DNA from: Candidatus Jidaibacter acanthamoeba
Lineage (GTDB): Bacteria > Pseudomonadota > Alphaproteobacteria > Rickettsiales > Midichloriaceae
Direction of reading: 5' to 3'
Length of the DNA: 64,000 bases
Assembly: GCF_000815465.1 (NCBI RefSeq)
Contig: NZ_JSWE01000036.1
Location: 1 to 64,000 of the forward strand
In this document: positions 1 through 8,329 of the stretch, piece after piece
Layout of the letters: each line of letters opens with the position of its first letter
Position numbering within the stretch: position 1 is the stretch's first letter
Notes under the pieces: generated by a model
Seen by the model: only the letters and a program-made list of their open reading frames with translations
Database searches by the model: none
What the model was told of the DNA's origin: nothing
Position numbers and translations under genes: made by a program

Positions 1-426
1 CCTAGCGGTAGCATCAAATTTTAAGAACGGTAACAGGTCATCCAACGAAATTCCTACTTTAGTCCCGCCTTGAACGGCAAGGCCTGCAACTTTATTAATT
101 GCAAGTATATCCTCATCTTTATATAAAATATTTTGCTCAATCATCTCCAACAACTTATGATGCTTAGGATGCAGAGTCATCTCAGTTCGTAATTTATTTT
201 GCGGCTTACTTTCTAATTCGGTAAGGTCAGGGAATCTGATTTCCTGCTCCGCAAGTACTCGCGTCGAGGTTTGGACTCTTTTACTATCCAGTCTTATTTG
301 ACCTTTCCTGGCTAATTTAGCAATAGTTGTAAAACTTATATTAGGAAAATTTCTTGTAAACCATCTATCAACTCTTATCCCATCATCTTCCTGTTTTATC
401 TTAATATGATTTATCTTTATTGCCAT
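1..426 (-). CDS. rluC: RluC-family 23S rRNA pseudouridine synthase, N-terminal part (cut by window edge)
   Basis: The reverse strand is open from an ATG at 426 to the window edge, giving 142 residues of a longer protein. The N-terminus has a basic S4-type RNA-binding segment (around residues 14-60, with RVDRWF and ARKGQIRLD). It is followed near residues 105-125 by ILAINKVAGLAVQGG, the entry to the RluA/RluC/RluD catalytic domain. The catalytic aspartate motif lies outside the window. Family members isomerise uridines in 23S rRNA. The RluC rather than RluD assignment rests on the N-terminal style and is tentative. The gene is divergent from fliI, with 48 bp between the two starts. Confidence 0.8.
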   Translation of the reverse strand, partial: MAIKINHIKIKQEDDGIRVDRWFTRNFPNISFTTIAKLARKGQIRLDSKRVQTSTRVLAEQEIRFPDLTELESKPQNKLRTEMTLHPKHHKLLEMIEQNILYKDEDILAINKVAGLAVQGGTKVGISLDDLLPFLKFDATAR

Positions 427-474
427 TTGTTATGTTACCTTTTAAATTAGAACTAAATACTTGTTATTTATACA

Positions 475-1809
475 ATGAATAATATCTTAAAAAAGATTGC
501 CGAAGAAGTGAACAATATACCAGACGTTATTATAAAAGGCAAAGTTTCCGGTATAAAAGGGCTAATTATTTCCGTTCGGGGCTTAAGGAAGTTTGCGAGC
601 ATCGGCTCAAGATGTGAGATTTTCTCAAACGGGGGTAAAATAACTTCTGCTGAGGTGGTCGCAATTAATGCTCATGAAATACTGCTTATGCCTTTTGATG
701 ATGTAACGGGAATCAGCGCTAATGACGATGTTGTCTTAAAAGCTGCCGAACAATCGGTTTATCCGAGCCTGGAATGGCTGGGAAGAGTAGTGAATGCTTT
801 CGGTGAGCCAATTGATGATAAAGGAGCATTAAAAAAAGGAACTACTCCTTATTTTCTAAAAAGATCCCCTCCTCCTTCGCAGTCAAGAACAAGGGTCGGC
901 GAGAAAATGAATGTAGGAATTAGGGCAATAAATACTTTTTTAAGCTTGTGCAGAGGGCAGAGAATGGGAGTATTTGCAGGTTCGGGGGTAGGTAAATCCA
1001 TGATGATCGCAATGCTTGCCAAGTATGCTGAAACTGATGTTAAGGTTATCGGGCTAATCGGGGAAAGGGGTAGAGAAGTTCAGGAATTCATTGAAGATTA
1101 TTTAGGCGAAGAAGGGCTTGCACGCTCGATCGTAGTAGTTGCAACATCTGATGAATCTGCACTACTTAGAAGGCAAGCTGCAAATCTTACACTTTCCTTA
1201 TGCGAATATTTTAGTGACCAAGGGAAGGAAGTGTTATGCATGATGGATAGTGTCACCCGCTATGCCATGGCATTAAGGGAGATAGGCCTTTCCGTCGGTG
1301 AGCCCCCGACCGCTAAAGGTTATACGCCGGGAGTGTTTGCCGAGCTTCCGAGATTACTTGAAAGGGCCGGGCCTATGCTTAAGGGGAAGGGAGCAATAAC
1401 TGCGCTATTTAGCGTGCTGGTTGAAGGAGATGACCACAATGAGCCGGTCGCCGATGCGGTAAGGGGGATTATAGACGGGCATATTGTGCTTGACAGAAAC
1501 ATCGCTGCCAGGCGATATCCGGCAATTGATATTCTAAAAAGCGTTTCCAGGATGATCCCGAAATGTAACAATGAATATGAAAACAAATTAATCAGTAAAT
1601 CGAGAGGGCTTATTTCAACATTTGAGGAAATGGCGGATATGATTAGAATCGGTGCTTATAAAAAGGGGGCCGATCCTTTGGTGGATGAAGCAATTAAATA
1701 TCGGGAAGGACTGGAAAATTTTTTGAATCAAGCTTATAATGAGCATGACGATCTAGAATCATCTTATCTGAAACTAGCCGGAGCAATTGATTTCAAACCT
1801 AATGCATAA
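475..1809 (+). CDS. fliI: Flagellum-specific ATPase FliI
   Basis: This is a 444-residue F1-beta-like ATPase that energises export of flagellar subunits through the type III export gate. A beta-barrel N-terminal domain (about 20-95) precedes the ATPase core. The Walker A motif is AGSGVGKS near residue 168, followed by LIGERGREVQEF and the Walker B region VLCMMDSVTRYAMA. The segment PPTAKGYTPGVFAELPRLLERAG is typical of FliI and type III secretion ATPases. Length is normal. A virulence-type T3SS ATPase is the alternative, but fliM and motE at the other end of the window support a flagellar role. The end overlaps the likely start of ccmH by 8 bp, so the two are probably co-transcribed. Confidence 0.9.
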   Translation: MNNILKKIAEEVNNIPDVIIKGKVSGIKGLIISVRGLRKFASIGSRCEIFSNGGKITSAEVVAINAHEILLMPFDDVTGISANDDVVLKAAEQSVYPSLEWLGRVVNAFGEPIDDKGALKKGTTPYFLKRSPPPSQSRTRVGEKMNVGIRAINTFLSLCRGQRMGVFAGSGVGKSMMIAMLAKYAETDVKVIGLIGERGREVQEFIEDYLGEEGLARSIVVVATSDESALLRRQAANLTLSLCEYFSDQGKEVLCMMDSVTRYAMALREIGLSVGEPPTAKGYTPGVFAELPRLLERAGPMLKGKGAITALFSVLVEGDDHNEPVADAVRGIIDGHIVLDRNIAARRYPAIDILKSVSRMIPKCNNEYENKLISKSRGLISTFEEMADMIRIGAYKKGADPLVDEAIKYREGLENFLNQAYNEHDDLESSYLKLAGAIDFKPNA

Positions 1810-2185
1810 AATTTTATTTATTATATTAGTTATATTTTGCAGCAACTTTGCCTCAGCATTTGAAGCAATTTTAGTCGACCCACGACAAGAAATGAGAGCA
1901 AAAAGTTTGTTTACTCTAATCCGCTGTACTCAATGCAAAGGGCAGTCGATTAAGGATTCTAATGCAAAGATTGCACTTATAATCAGGCAAAACGTACGTA
2001 AACAAATAGAAGATGGAAAAACCGACGCGGAAATATTAGAGTTTCTTGAAGCCAGATATGGTGAAGAGATAAATATGAACCCGAAGATTAATAAAAAAAA
2101 TATTATATTATGGGTTCTTCCTTTATTAATGCTTTTAATTGGGGGATATCTGACTTTAAGGAAAGCTAAGATTTTGGGTGTTTAG
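1802..2185 (+). CDS. ccmH: Cytochrome c maturation protein CcmH (CycL-like)
   Basis: This is a small membrane-anchored thioredoxin-like protein of cytochrome c maturation, which helps reduce apocytochrome cysteines for haem ligation. From the ATG at 1802 the product starts with a hydrophobic signal peptide ending near SNFASA. An in-frame upstream ATG at 1787 would put charged and polar residues before it, so 1802 is preferred. The active site reads RCTQCKGQS, matching the CcmH RCxxCxxQS pattern, although the usual Q after the second cysteine is K. The helical segment LEFLEARYGEEI and a C-terminal membrane helix (about residues 100-122) complete the family layout. It overlaps the fliI stop by 8 bp. 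Confidence 0.85.
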   Translation: MHKILFIILVIFCSNFASAFEAILVDPRQEMRAKSLFTLIRCTQCKGQSIKDSNAKIALIIRQNVRKQIEDGKTDAEILEFLEARYGEEINMNPKINKKNIILWVLPLLMLLIGGYLTLRKAKILGV

Positions 2186-2367
2186 TCCCGTATATAAATA
2201 ATATATCTGATAGGAAAGATATAAACCTTTACTTACAAAGTTAGAACATTTAAAAACCTTAAAAATTAACTTTAAAAAATAGTAATTATAAATACGTTAT
2301 AATAGTTTAATATAACTCACTCAGTTTCTATTTATAAATTTTTCAGAAATGAATAAATTTATAAATA

Positions 2368-2553
2368 TTATTCACTATCTTCTTGTGTATTCTGAACATA
2401 ACTATTTTCTTTTTTAATCGCTCTGATAATCTCCAAATACTCTTCCCCTGAAAGGTAATCAGCTTCGTATCCGTAATCTTTTTCATCATCAGTTGTAGAA
2501 ATTAAAATATATTCCTCGTTACTGACCTGTATTTCTTTTTCTTTCTTACTCAT
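2368..2553 (-). CDS. Small acidic hypothetical protein
   Basis: This encodes 61 residues, strongly charged and rich in Glu and Asp, with no membrane segment and no recognised domain. It begins 20 bp after the stop of the 690-residue zeta-like gene on the same strand and is therefore probably co-transcribed with it. Size, acidity and position would suit a small partner or antitoxin-like protein, but nothing in the sequence proves that. In classical epsilon-zeta systems the antitoxin usually precedes the toxin, so this order would be reversed. A 9-bp inverted repeat (about 2333-2363) lies just downstream but lacks a U-tract. Confidence 0.45.
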   Translation of the reverse strand: MSKKEKEIQVSNEEYILISTTDDEKDYGYEADYLSGEEYLEIIRAIKKENSYVQNTQEDSE

Positions 2554-2573
2554 TTTAAATCCTATATAATATA

Positions 2574-4646
2574 TTATTTATTTATTGAATTATTTAGCAT
2601 TTTATTCTCTTTTTTTTCATTTACAAGTTTAATTTTAAAAGTATCTTTTTCTTCATTATGCTTCAATTTCCATTTTTCATCTATCTCAGCTGCTTTGTTA
2701 TAAAGAAAATATCCTGAAATCCCCGCAATTAATGCGGAAGCTCCTAATACAATGCCGTATGCTAAAGGATCATAGCTTACCGCACTTGTTAAAGAGGTGG
2801 TAGCATTTCCCATAACTTGCGCTGAAGAGCCTGCTAACATCGCGATAGGAGATATGACGGCACCCAATAAGGTTAATGCATTACCGGAAGGCATGCTTGA
2901 ATAGCCATTAACTAAAGGAGGGACTTGAGAATGCAATTTATGCTGTAAAATAAGCGGTATTATAGGTTCGTTATAATTTTCCGTAATATTATGATTCCTC
3001 AACGACTCTATTTCAAATGCTTGCTCTGATAATTTTAATATATTTTCTATTTGCGCTTCGGCATGTCGAGATTCTTTATTTACAGCTTTTATAAATACCT
3101 CATCATGCAATGCCTGCTTTAACTCTTGCTTTTCACTACCGTAAACTATTCCTTCCTGTAGTCTTAAAACCGATTTACCTTGATATTGCACCTCTACTTG
3201 CAGACCATGATTTGACAGATAAGTTTCTAAAAATTCATTAGATAATGCTTTCTCGCCTTCCGGCCAAATATTCCTTATTTCCTGAGCATTAGCATTCAAA
3301 TACTTTCTTCCGTGAAAAGTACAGGCGCTTGAAAGGTCATGTACGATTATTTCGCCTGTTTTTAGGTTTCCGCTCTTAACTAATTTCGGCCTTGCCCCAA
3401 GCGGTACATCGGTATCATATAACTCAAACTCTATGTCTTGCCCAATATTTCCGGCAATTATATTTTGTAAATTTCCCGGCGCTTCCTTGTGGGATTCTAA
3501 AATAAAACTTGTCGGTACGAATCTTCCTGTTCTCTTTCCTCTTTCATCAGCACGTTTAATTGATATCTCAGGTTCAAGTGAAACCATTTTAATATGAACC
3601 CGGCCACCATCCGCTGTTCCCAAATCAATTTTTTCTTGAGAAGGAGCAACCCCGTCAAACAGTATGTGGGGCGCTTGCCCGGTTTGCACCCTATCGCGTT
3701 GCGTCTTAATTATTTTGTAAGTAACCAATCTGGCTTCGTCATGATTCAACTGGGCATGTTTCCATACTTCAGTTCCCAATCGGCTGTTTTCCGATAACAA
3801 TGAACGGTAATTATCCGTATTCAACTTTATTACGTCATTCCAAGTAACTCCCAAATTACCAGCTTGCTCGATCATCAAACTTTCCGCTGTTCCCTTGCCG
3901 CATGCCGGGGCGCCGGCTAACATAAAGGTGTGGCGTTCACTGCCTGAATGCATACTAATAGGTCTTACTACAATAATGTTCTCTTCGCCTTCCTTTTTTT
4001 GACTTTCAGGAAGCTTAAATGCCGCTTTCTCTTTTATTATGTCTTGTACAACCTCATTAACGGTAACTTCAATTATATTCTCCAGAATTTCTTTTTTTAT
4101 AGCATCTTTAGCAATCTTCTCTATAATTGTTTTTCTTGTTTCGCCTAAGTTAAACTCTCCAAGCTTATATTTACCGGATGCAATTCTTTTATCTACTAAG
4201 GTTTTTATTTCTTCCACTTTAGTCGCTATAGGATTAAGGCTAGAAAAGGGCTCCTTGTATGGAGGTCGGTCTAAGGTTGCTATAGCAGCTCCTACTTCTT
4301 TATCAACATAATTAGTAATGAGAGGAAGCTGTTTTTCAATAAATATATTTAACTTAGGTATAACTTTATTGTTGTATATTTGTTTAACTAGAGGATGAAA
4401 ATCGCGTTCGTCTCCTATTTGAATATTGCTAACTACAGAAGCGATAGTATTCTGGAAGGCTATTCTATTAGGGGTAAAATTAATTATATCAATGACGTTT
4501 TTTACTCCTGTTGCAGCCACAATTTCAGCAATTTCCAATTCATCCCTTTCGGAGTGATCAATAATAGTAAACCTAGCCGGATCACAAACCCCGTTTTCAT
4601 CCCGAAGGGCAGCTAAATACTCATCTACTCTTATAGTTGTTTTCAT
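2574..4646 (-). CDS. Zeta-toxin-like P-loop kinase with C-terminal membrane segments
   Basis: This is a 690-residue protein. Residues 1-230 are mostly helical and unrecognised. Residues 238-400 resemble a zeta-toxin/P-loop kinase fold: Walker A GAPACGKGT at 245-253 (Lys251), NTDNYR at 276-281, and an arginine-rich stretch with KRADERGKRTGRFVP near 364-378 like the lid of zeta toxins. Zeta enzymes phosphorylate UDP-N-acetylglucosamine. The family has many diverged kinases, so the substrate here is unknown. Two hydrophobic helices lie near 588-612 and 626-648, followed by a Lys-rich tail, which is unusual for a free toxin. It could be a secreted or membrane-inserted effector. The small ORF at 2368-2553 follows 20 bp downstream. 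Confidence 0.6.
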   Translation of the reverse strand: MKTTIRVDEYLAALRDENGVCDPARFTIIDHSERDELEIAEIVAATGVKNVIDIINFTPNRIAFQNTIASVVSNIQIGDERDFHPLVKQIYNNKVIPKLNIFIEKQLPLITNYVDKEVGAAIATLDRPPYKEPFSSLNPIATKVEEIKTLVDKRIASGKYKLGEFNLGETRKTIIEKIAKDAIKKEILENIIEVTVNEVVQDIIKEKAAFKLPESQKKEGEENIIVVRPISMHSGSERHTFMLAGAPACGKGTAESLMIEQAGNLGVTWNDVIKLNTDNYRSLLSENSRLGTEVWKHAQLNHDEARLVTYKIIKTQRDRVQTGQAPHILFDGVAPSQEKIDLGTADGGRVHIKMVSLEPEISIKRADERGKRTGRFVPTSFILESHKEAPGNLQNIIAGNIGQDIEFELYDTDVPLGARPKLVKSGNLKTGEIIVHDLSSACTFHGRKYLNANAQEIRNIWPEGEKALSNEFLETYLSNHGLQVEVQYQGKSVLRLQEGIVYGSEKQELKQALHDEVFIKAVNKESRHAEAQIENILKLSEQAFEIESLRNHNITENYNEPIIPLILQHKLHSQVPPLVNGYSSMPSGNALTLLGAVISPIAMLAGSSAQVMGNATTSLTSAVSYDPLAYGIVLGASALIAGISGYFLYNKAAEIDEKWKLKHNEEKDTFKIKLVNEKKENKMLNNSINK

Positions 4647-4726
4647 GGTGGATCCCTTATTCTTTATATCCCCTTTTATTTCATAATAATTTCAAAGTAT
4701 TAATAATTAGTTAATAAATAACAGTT

Positions 4727-4754
4727 CTTATAAAATTATATGTTATATAAGCAA
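4727..4754 (-). promoter_or_regulatory. Possible sigma70 promoter of the zeta-like gene
   Basis: On the reverse strand TTGCTT (4749-4754) is followed after 16 bp by TATAAG (4727-4732), about 80 bp before the start codon. AT-rich DNA yields such matches by chance, so support is moderate. Confidence 0.35.
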
Positions 4755-4868
4755 TTAATTACTATAAAGCATGTATTAATGATCAAGTGAAACAAGAAGC
4801 CGATATTTTATGTTTAGTATAAAAACTTTCGTTATTTTTATTTCCGATAAATTATCTTCAAATGAAAT

Positions 4869-6224
4869 CTAAAACATTCTACTAAGAGTAACCACTGATG
4901 ATATCCAAATTACGACCACTATTAAAAATATAAAAAAGATATAAGGTGAGATGCTCACTAAAGTTGCACCTGCTATAAAAGATAACATACTCCACTGAAT
5001 AAAAGCTCCTAAAGCTTTCCCTCCCTTCTCACCCAGCACATCAGCAACACTCTTACCTTTACTTTTTAATTCATCATCAAGCGGGATATAGAGCATTTCT
5101 TTTGTTGGCTCAAAGAAAGAATACTTACTTGCTTTAACTACTATATTTTGTATAGCTCCTGCGATCACACAAAGAAAAAGTATATTATGACCTCCCCATC
5201 CTTGAGAAATAGAGCCTTTAAATACAATTAATGTAAAAAACAAACTACCGATAATTAGCATAGTAATAGGTGTAACCAGTGCCCCGGCCCGCCAACTCAA
5301 TTTTCTTAAGACAATAGAACTGCATAATATAAAAAATATACTGCTACAGCTCATGGCCACCTGAATTTTAGCTATAAAATTGCAATAATCCAATGAATGA
5401 GGATATAAAAGACCTAAGTGTTTTTTCCATACTCCCTCAACTAAATTAATCGAAACTCCATAGCACATGACGATCACGGTTATCAGCATAATATACTTTG
5501 AAGACAGGATCGCTCGAAAACTCTCAATCAATCCCGGCTTAGCTGAATATATTGGTCTCATAGTTTGCTCTGAGCTAATATATTTCTTAAGAAAATAAAC
5601 ACTTAGGCTAATTATAAGTCCTGCAATAAATATGGTGATGCAAATATATTTTAACGATATTTCCCAACTAACAGAGGTTTTATGCCGAGTTAGAATAGAT
5701 AATGTAACTCCCGATAATACCGACCCTACTTCCCCGATTAACGCAAGCAGGGGATAATATTTTTTAGCTTCTTCCATAGAATAAATTCGGTTAGCTATCT
5801 GCCAAAACATTAAAGGAAGCATTACACCACCCCACATTTCCGATAAAATATAAAATAGGGAGTAAGACCAGTTTGCAAACATCAATAACTGATATTTGAA
5901 AAAAGGATAACGCAATATAACTTCACTAAAATCAAAGTGTATGAGTGAAGTATTGGGATATAGAAAAAAGCAAAAACCAAGGAAATAAGAAATAAAACAT
6001 CCGTTTAATAAATGGTAAATTTGTATCTGCGTTAGGAGATTGCTAAGTTTAGTATAAAATAAAGTGAATATTACAGCAGCCGGCAACACACCATATAGCT
6101 TAACAGCACTGATTAATTCCGCTCCAAGCTCAGTGATTATTATAGTATCTTTAGTACCCTTTAAAATACTAAGCACATATATAGTGCATGCTATATTTAA
6201 TGAAGAAAAAATAAGCTTTGCCAA
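4869..6224 (-). CDS. tlc: ATP/ADP translocase (Tlc/NTT family)
   Basis: This is a 451-residue polytopic membrane protein of the nucleotide transporter family used by intracellular bacteria for energy parasitism or nucleotide uptake. Characteristic motifs are KGTKDTIIITELGAELISAVKLYGVLPAA near residues 22-52 and FFEPTKEMLYIPLDDELKSKGKS near 375-395. The last is the conserved NTT segment before the final helices. About 11-12 hydrophobic segments are visible. The start is TTG at 6224, preceded by GGAG, because the frame hits a stop shortly upstream. An ATG pair just upstream is in a different frame. The N-terminus is therefore about 20-40 residues shorter than typical Tlc proteins of about 500. 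Whether it exchanges ATP/ADP or imports other nucleotides cannot be told from sequence. Confidence 0.85.
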   Translation of the reverse strand: MAKLIFSSLNIACTIYVLSILKGTKDTIIITELGAELISAVKLYGVLPAAVIFTLFYTKLSNLLTQIQIYHLLNGCFISYFLGFCFFLYPNTSLIHFDFSEVILRYPFFKYQLLMFANWSYSLFYILSEMWGGVMLPLMFWQIANRIYSMEEAKKYYPLLALIGEVGSVLSGVTLSILTRHKTSVSWEISLKYICITIFIAGLIISLSVYFLKKYISSEQTMRPIYSAKPGLIESFRAILSSKYIMLITVIVMCYGVSINLVEGVWKKHLGLLYPHSLDYCNFIAKIQVAMSCSSIFFILCSSIVLRKLSWRAGALVTPITMLIIGSLFFTLIVFKGSISQGWGGHNILFLCVIAGAIQNIVVKASKYSFFEPTKEMLYIPLDDELKSKGKSVADVLGEKGGKALGAFIQWSMLSFIAGATLVSISPYIFFIFLIVVVIWISSVVTLSRMF

Positions 6225-6429
6225 CTCGCATCTCCATAAATACTACTTTATCGATAATGTAGCAAATATATTAAAAAAACAAAGCTTTATATCATCTAAT
6301 CTAAAGCTCTGTATATAAAGAAGACAATGTGAGCTACTTAATTTTCATTTATATAAAAGTAATTTATTTATCCTGCTTCATATGTTAAGGTTCTCGACAA
6401 TTGATTTTATATAACTAAAAACTATTTTT

Positions 6430-8325
6430 ATGCTGTTTAAAAGACTTCTGCCTTATATTTCGCTGTATTTTTTAATTGAAACTCTACTTCGGATCTCTCT
6501 ACTTATCCGTTCTTTAAGCGACATTGATTATAGCCTCATCGATATAATCAAAGTATTAGTGATCGGCTATTGGTTCGACTTAGCTACTCTGGGATTCTTT
6601 TTAATTCCGATAATTATATTTCACATATCTTTGCCCGCAAGCAAGCACGGCAGTCGTTTCGATCAAATTGCGACCAAGGTTCTATGCCTTATTTTCACCT
6701 TTATATTGCTCTTTGATGCTACGGCTGAACACATATTTTGGAGCGAATTTAATACACGTTTTAATTTCATTGCAGTAGATTACTTAGTATATACCTCGGA
6801 AGTTATAGGAAATATTATAGAATCATTCCCAATTTATCGATTAATCGCTGCTCTCATAGTAATTGCTTTCTTTCTTACATGGCTCTCTACTTCAATTTTC
6901 AAACCTAAGACTCTTACGGCGCAAAATTTTTCCAAGCGCTTAAAAAGCTCTTTAATGACTTTTTCTATTTTTTTGCTCGCTTATTTTTTAAGTTCGGTAG
7001 AACAAGCTAATTTTAAAAATAACGCTGAAGCAACTGAGATAGCATCTAACGGGATACATAATTTATTTCATGCATTTTGGAATAATGAAATTGATTACAA
7101 TAGGTTTTATGCCAAACAGGATGATAATAAAGTTAATCAAAATATAAGAAAGCTACTTGCTTCTGAAGATGCTTCGTTCATTGATCAGGATATTACTCGA
7201 ATTATTAAAGCCGACAACCCGATAAAGCATAAAAATATTATGCTGGTAGTAATGGAAAGCATGAGTGCAGAATATATGCAAGCATTCGGCAACAATGAAA
7301 ATTTAACCCCAAATTTGGATCGTTTAGCAAACGAGGGCTTATTTTTTACCAAGCTTTATGCCACCGGCACCAGAACAGTTAGAGGTTTAGAGGCAATCAC
7401 TCTTTCAATCCCTCCTACTCCCGGGCAATCGATCGTTAGGCGTGGTGGAAATGAAAATTTATTCTCCTTAGGTTTTGTATTAAAAGATCATGGGTATGAT
7501 AACAAATTTATTTATGGCGGGTTCGGCTATTTTGATAACATGAATGCTTTCTTTAGTGTAAATGGTTTTGACGTAGTTGATCGCACCAATTTAGATGATA
7601 AAGAAGTGCAATTTGCTAATATTTGGGGAGTATGTGATGAGGATTTATTTAAGCGCGCAATAGTAGAAGCGGATAAATCCTATACCACCGGCAATAAATT
7701 CATGCAACTGATTATGACAACCTCAAATCACCGCCCCTTTACCTATCCGGAAGGAAAAATTGATATTCCTTCTCACTCAGGGAGAAGCGGGGGAGTAAAA
7801 TATGCTGATTACAGCGTAGGAAAACTTATAGAATGGGCTAAAGAAAAACCCTGGTTTAATGATACTATTTTCGTATTTATTTCTGACCACACCGCAGGAG
7901 CCGGCGGCAAAGTTGAATTAAATTTAAATAAATATCATATACCGATGATAATTTATGCTCCGAACTCCATAAAGCCGCAGAAACATAATGATATAGCAAG
8001 CCAAATAGATTTAGCTCCTACTCTTTTAGGTTTAATGAATTTTAGTTACTATACAAAATTCTTTGGGAAGGATTTGCTGAATTCTAAAGTAAACTCACCT
8101 TATGCGTTTATCAGCAACTACCAAAAGGTGGCTATGATGAAAGATAATAAAATTACCGTACTTGCTCCAAAGAGTAGTATTAGCCAATATACTTGGCCGA
8201 ATGGAGAAAATGTTGAGAATATGGAAGAAGCTCTGGTGGATGATACCATTGCTTACTATCAGTCCGCTTCAAAATGGCGTGAGATTTATGGTAAGATTCC
8301 TACCCGCCCAATTGCCGAAAATTAA
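6430..8325 (+). CDS. LTA-synthase-family membrane sulfatase (phosphoglycerol/phosphoethanolamine transferase-like)
   Basis: This is a 631-residue protein. Residues 1-200 hold about five membrane helices, and residues 265-600 form an extracytoplasmic alkaline-phosphatase-fold domain. The metal and catalytic features of LtaS/OpgB-type enzymes are visible: MLVVMESMSAEYM, the nucleophile region TGTRTVRGLEA (near residue 312), NLFSLGFVLKDHGY, MTTSNHRPF and FISDHTAG. Gram-negative relatives transfer phosphoglycerol or phosphoethanolamine to periplasmic glucans or envelope lipids. The donor and acceptor here are unknown. The gene is divergent from tlc and converges on nadE with only 4 bp between the stops. 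Confidence 0.8.
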   Translation: MLFKRLLPYISLYFLIETLLRISLLIRSLSDIDYSLIDIIKVLVIGYWFDLATLGFFLIPIIIFHISLPASKHGSRFDQIATKVLCLIFTFILLFDATAEHIFWSEFNTRFNFIAVDYLVYTSEVIGNIIESFPIYRLIAALIVIAFFLTWLSTSIFKPKTLTAQNFSKRLKSSLMTFSIFLLAYFLSSVEQANFKNNAEATEIASNGIHNLFHAFWNNEIDYNRFYAKQDDNKVNQNIRKLLASEDASFIDQDITRIIKADNPIKHKNIMLVVMESMSAEYMQAFGNNENLTPNLDRLANEGLFFTKLYATGTRTVRGLEAITLSIPPTPGQSIVRRGGNENLFSLGFVLKDHGYDNKFIYGGFGYFDNMNAFFSVNGFDVVDRTNLDDKEVQFANIWGVCDEDLFKRAIVEADKSYTTGNKFMQLIMTTSNHRPFTYPEGKIDIPSHSGRSGGVKYADYSVGKLIEWAKEKPWFNDTIFVFISDHTAGAGGKVELNLNKYHIPMIIYAPNSIKPQKHNDIASQIDLAPTLLGLMNFSYYTKFFGKDLLNSKVNSPYAFISNYQKVAMMKDNKITVLAPKSSISQYTWPNGENVENMEEALVDDTIAYYQSASKWREIYGKIPTRPIAEN

Positions 8326-8329
8326 GCAC

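Noticed and set aside
2333-2363. Inverted repeat TATAAATTT/AAATTTATA downstream of the small acidic ORF
   Set aside because: All A/T with no U-tract on the reverse strand; common by chance in this AT-rich DNA, so not called a terminator.
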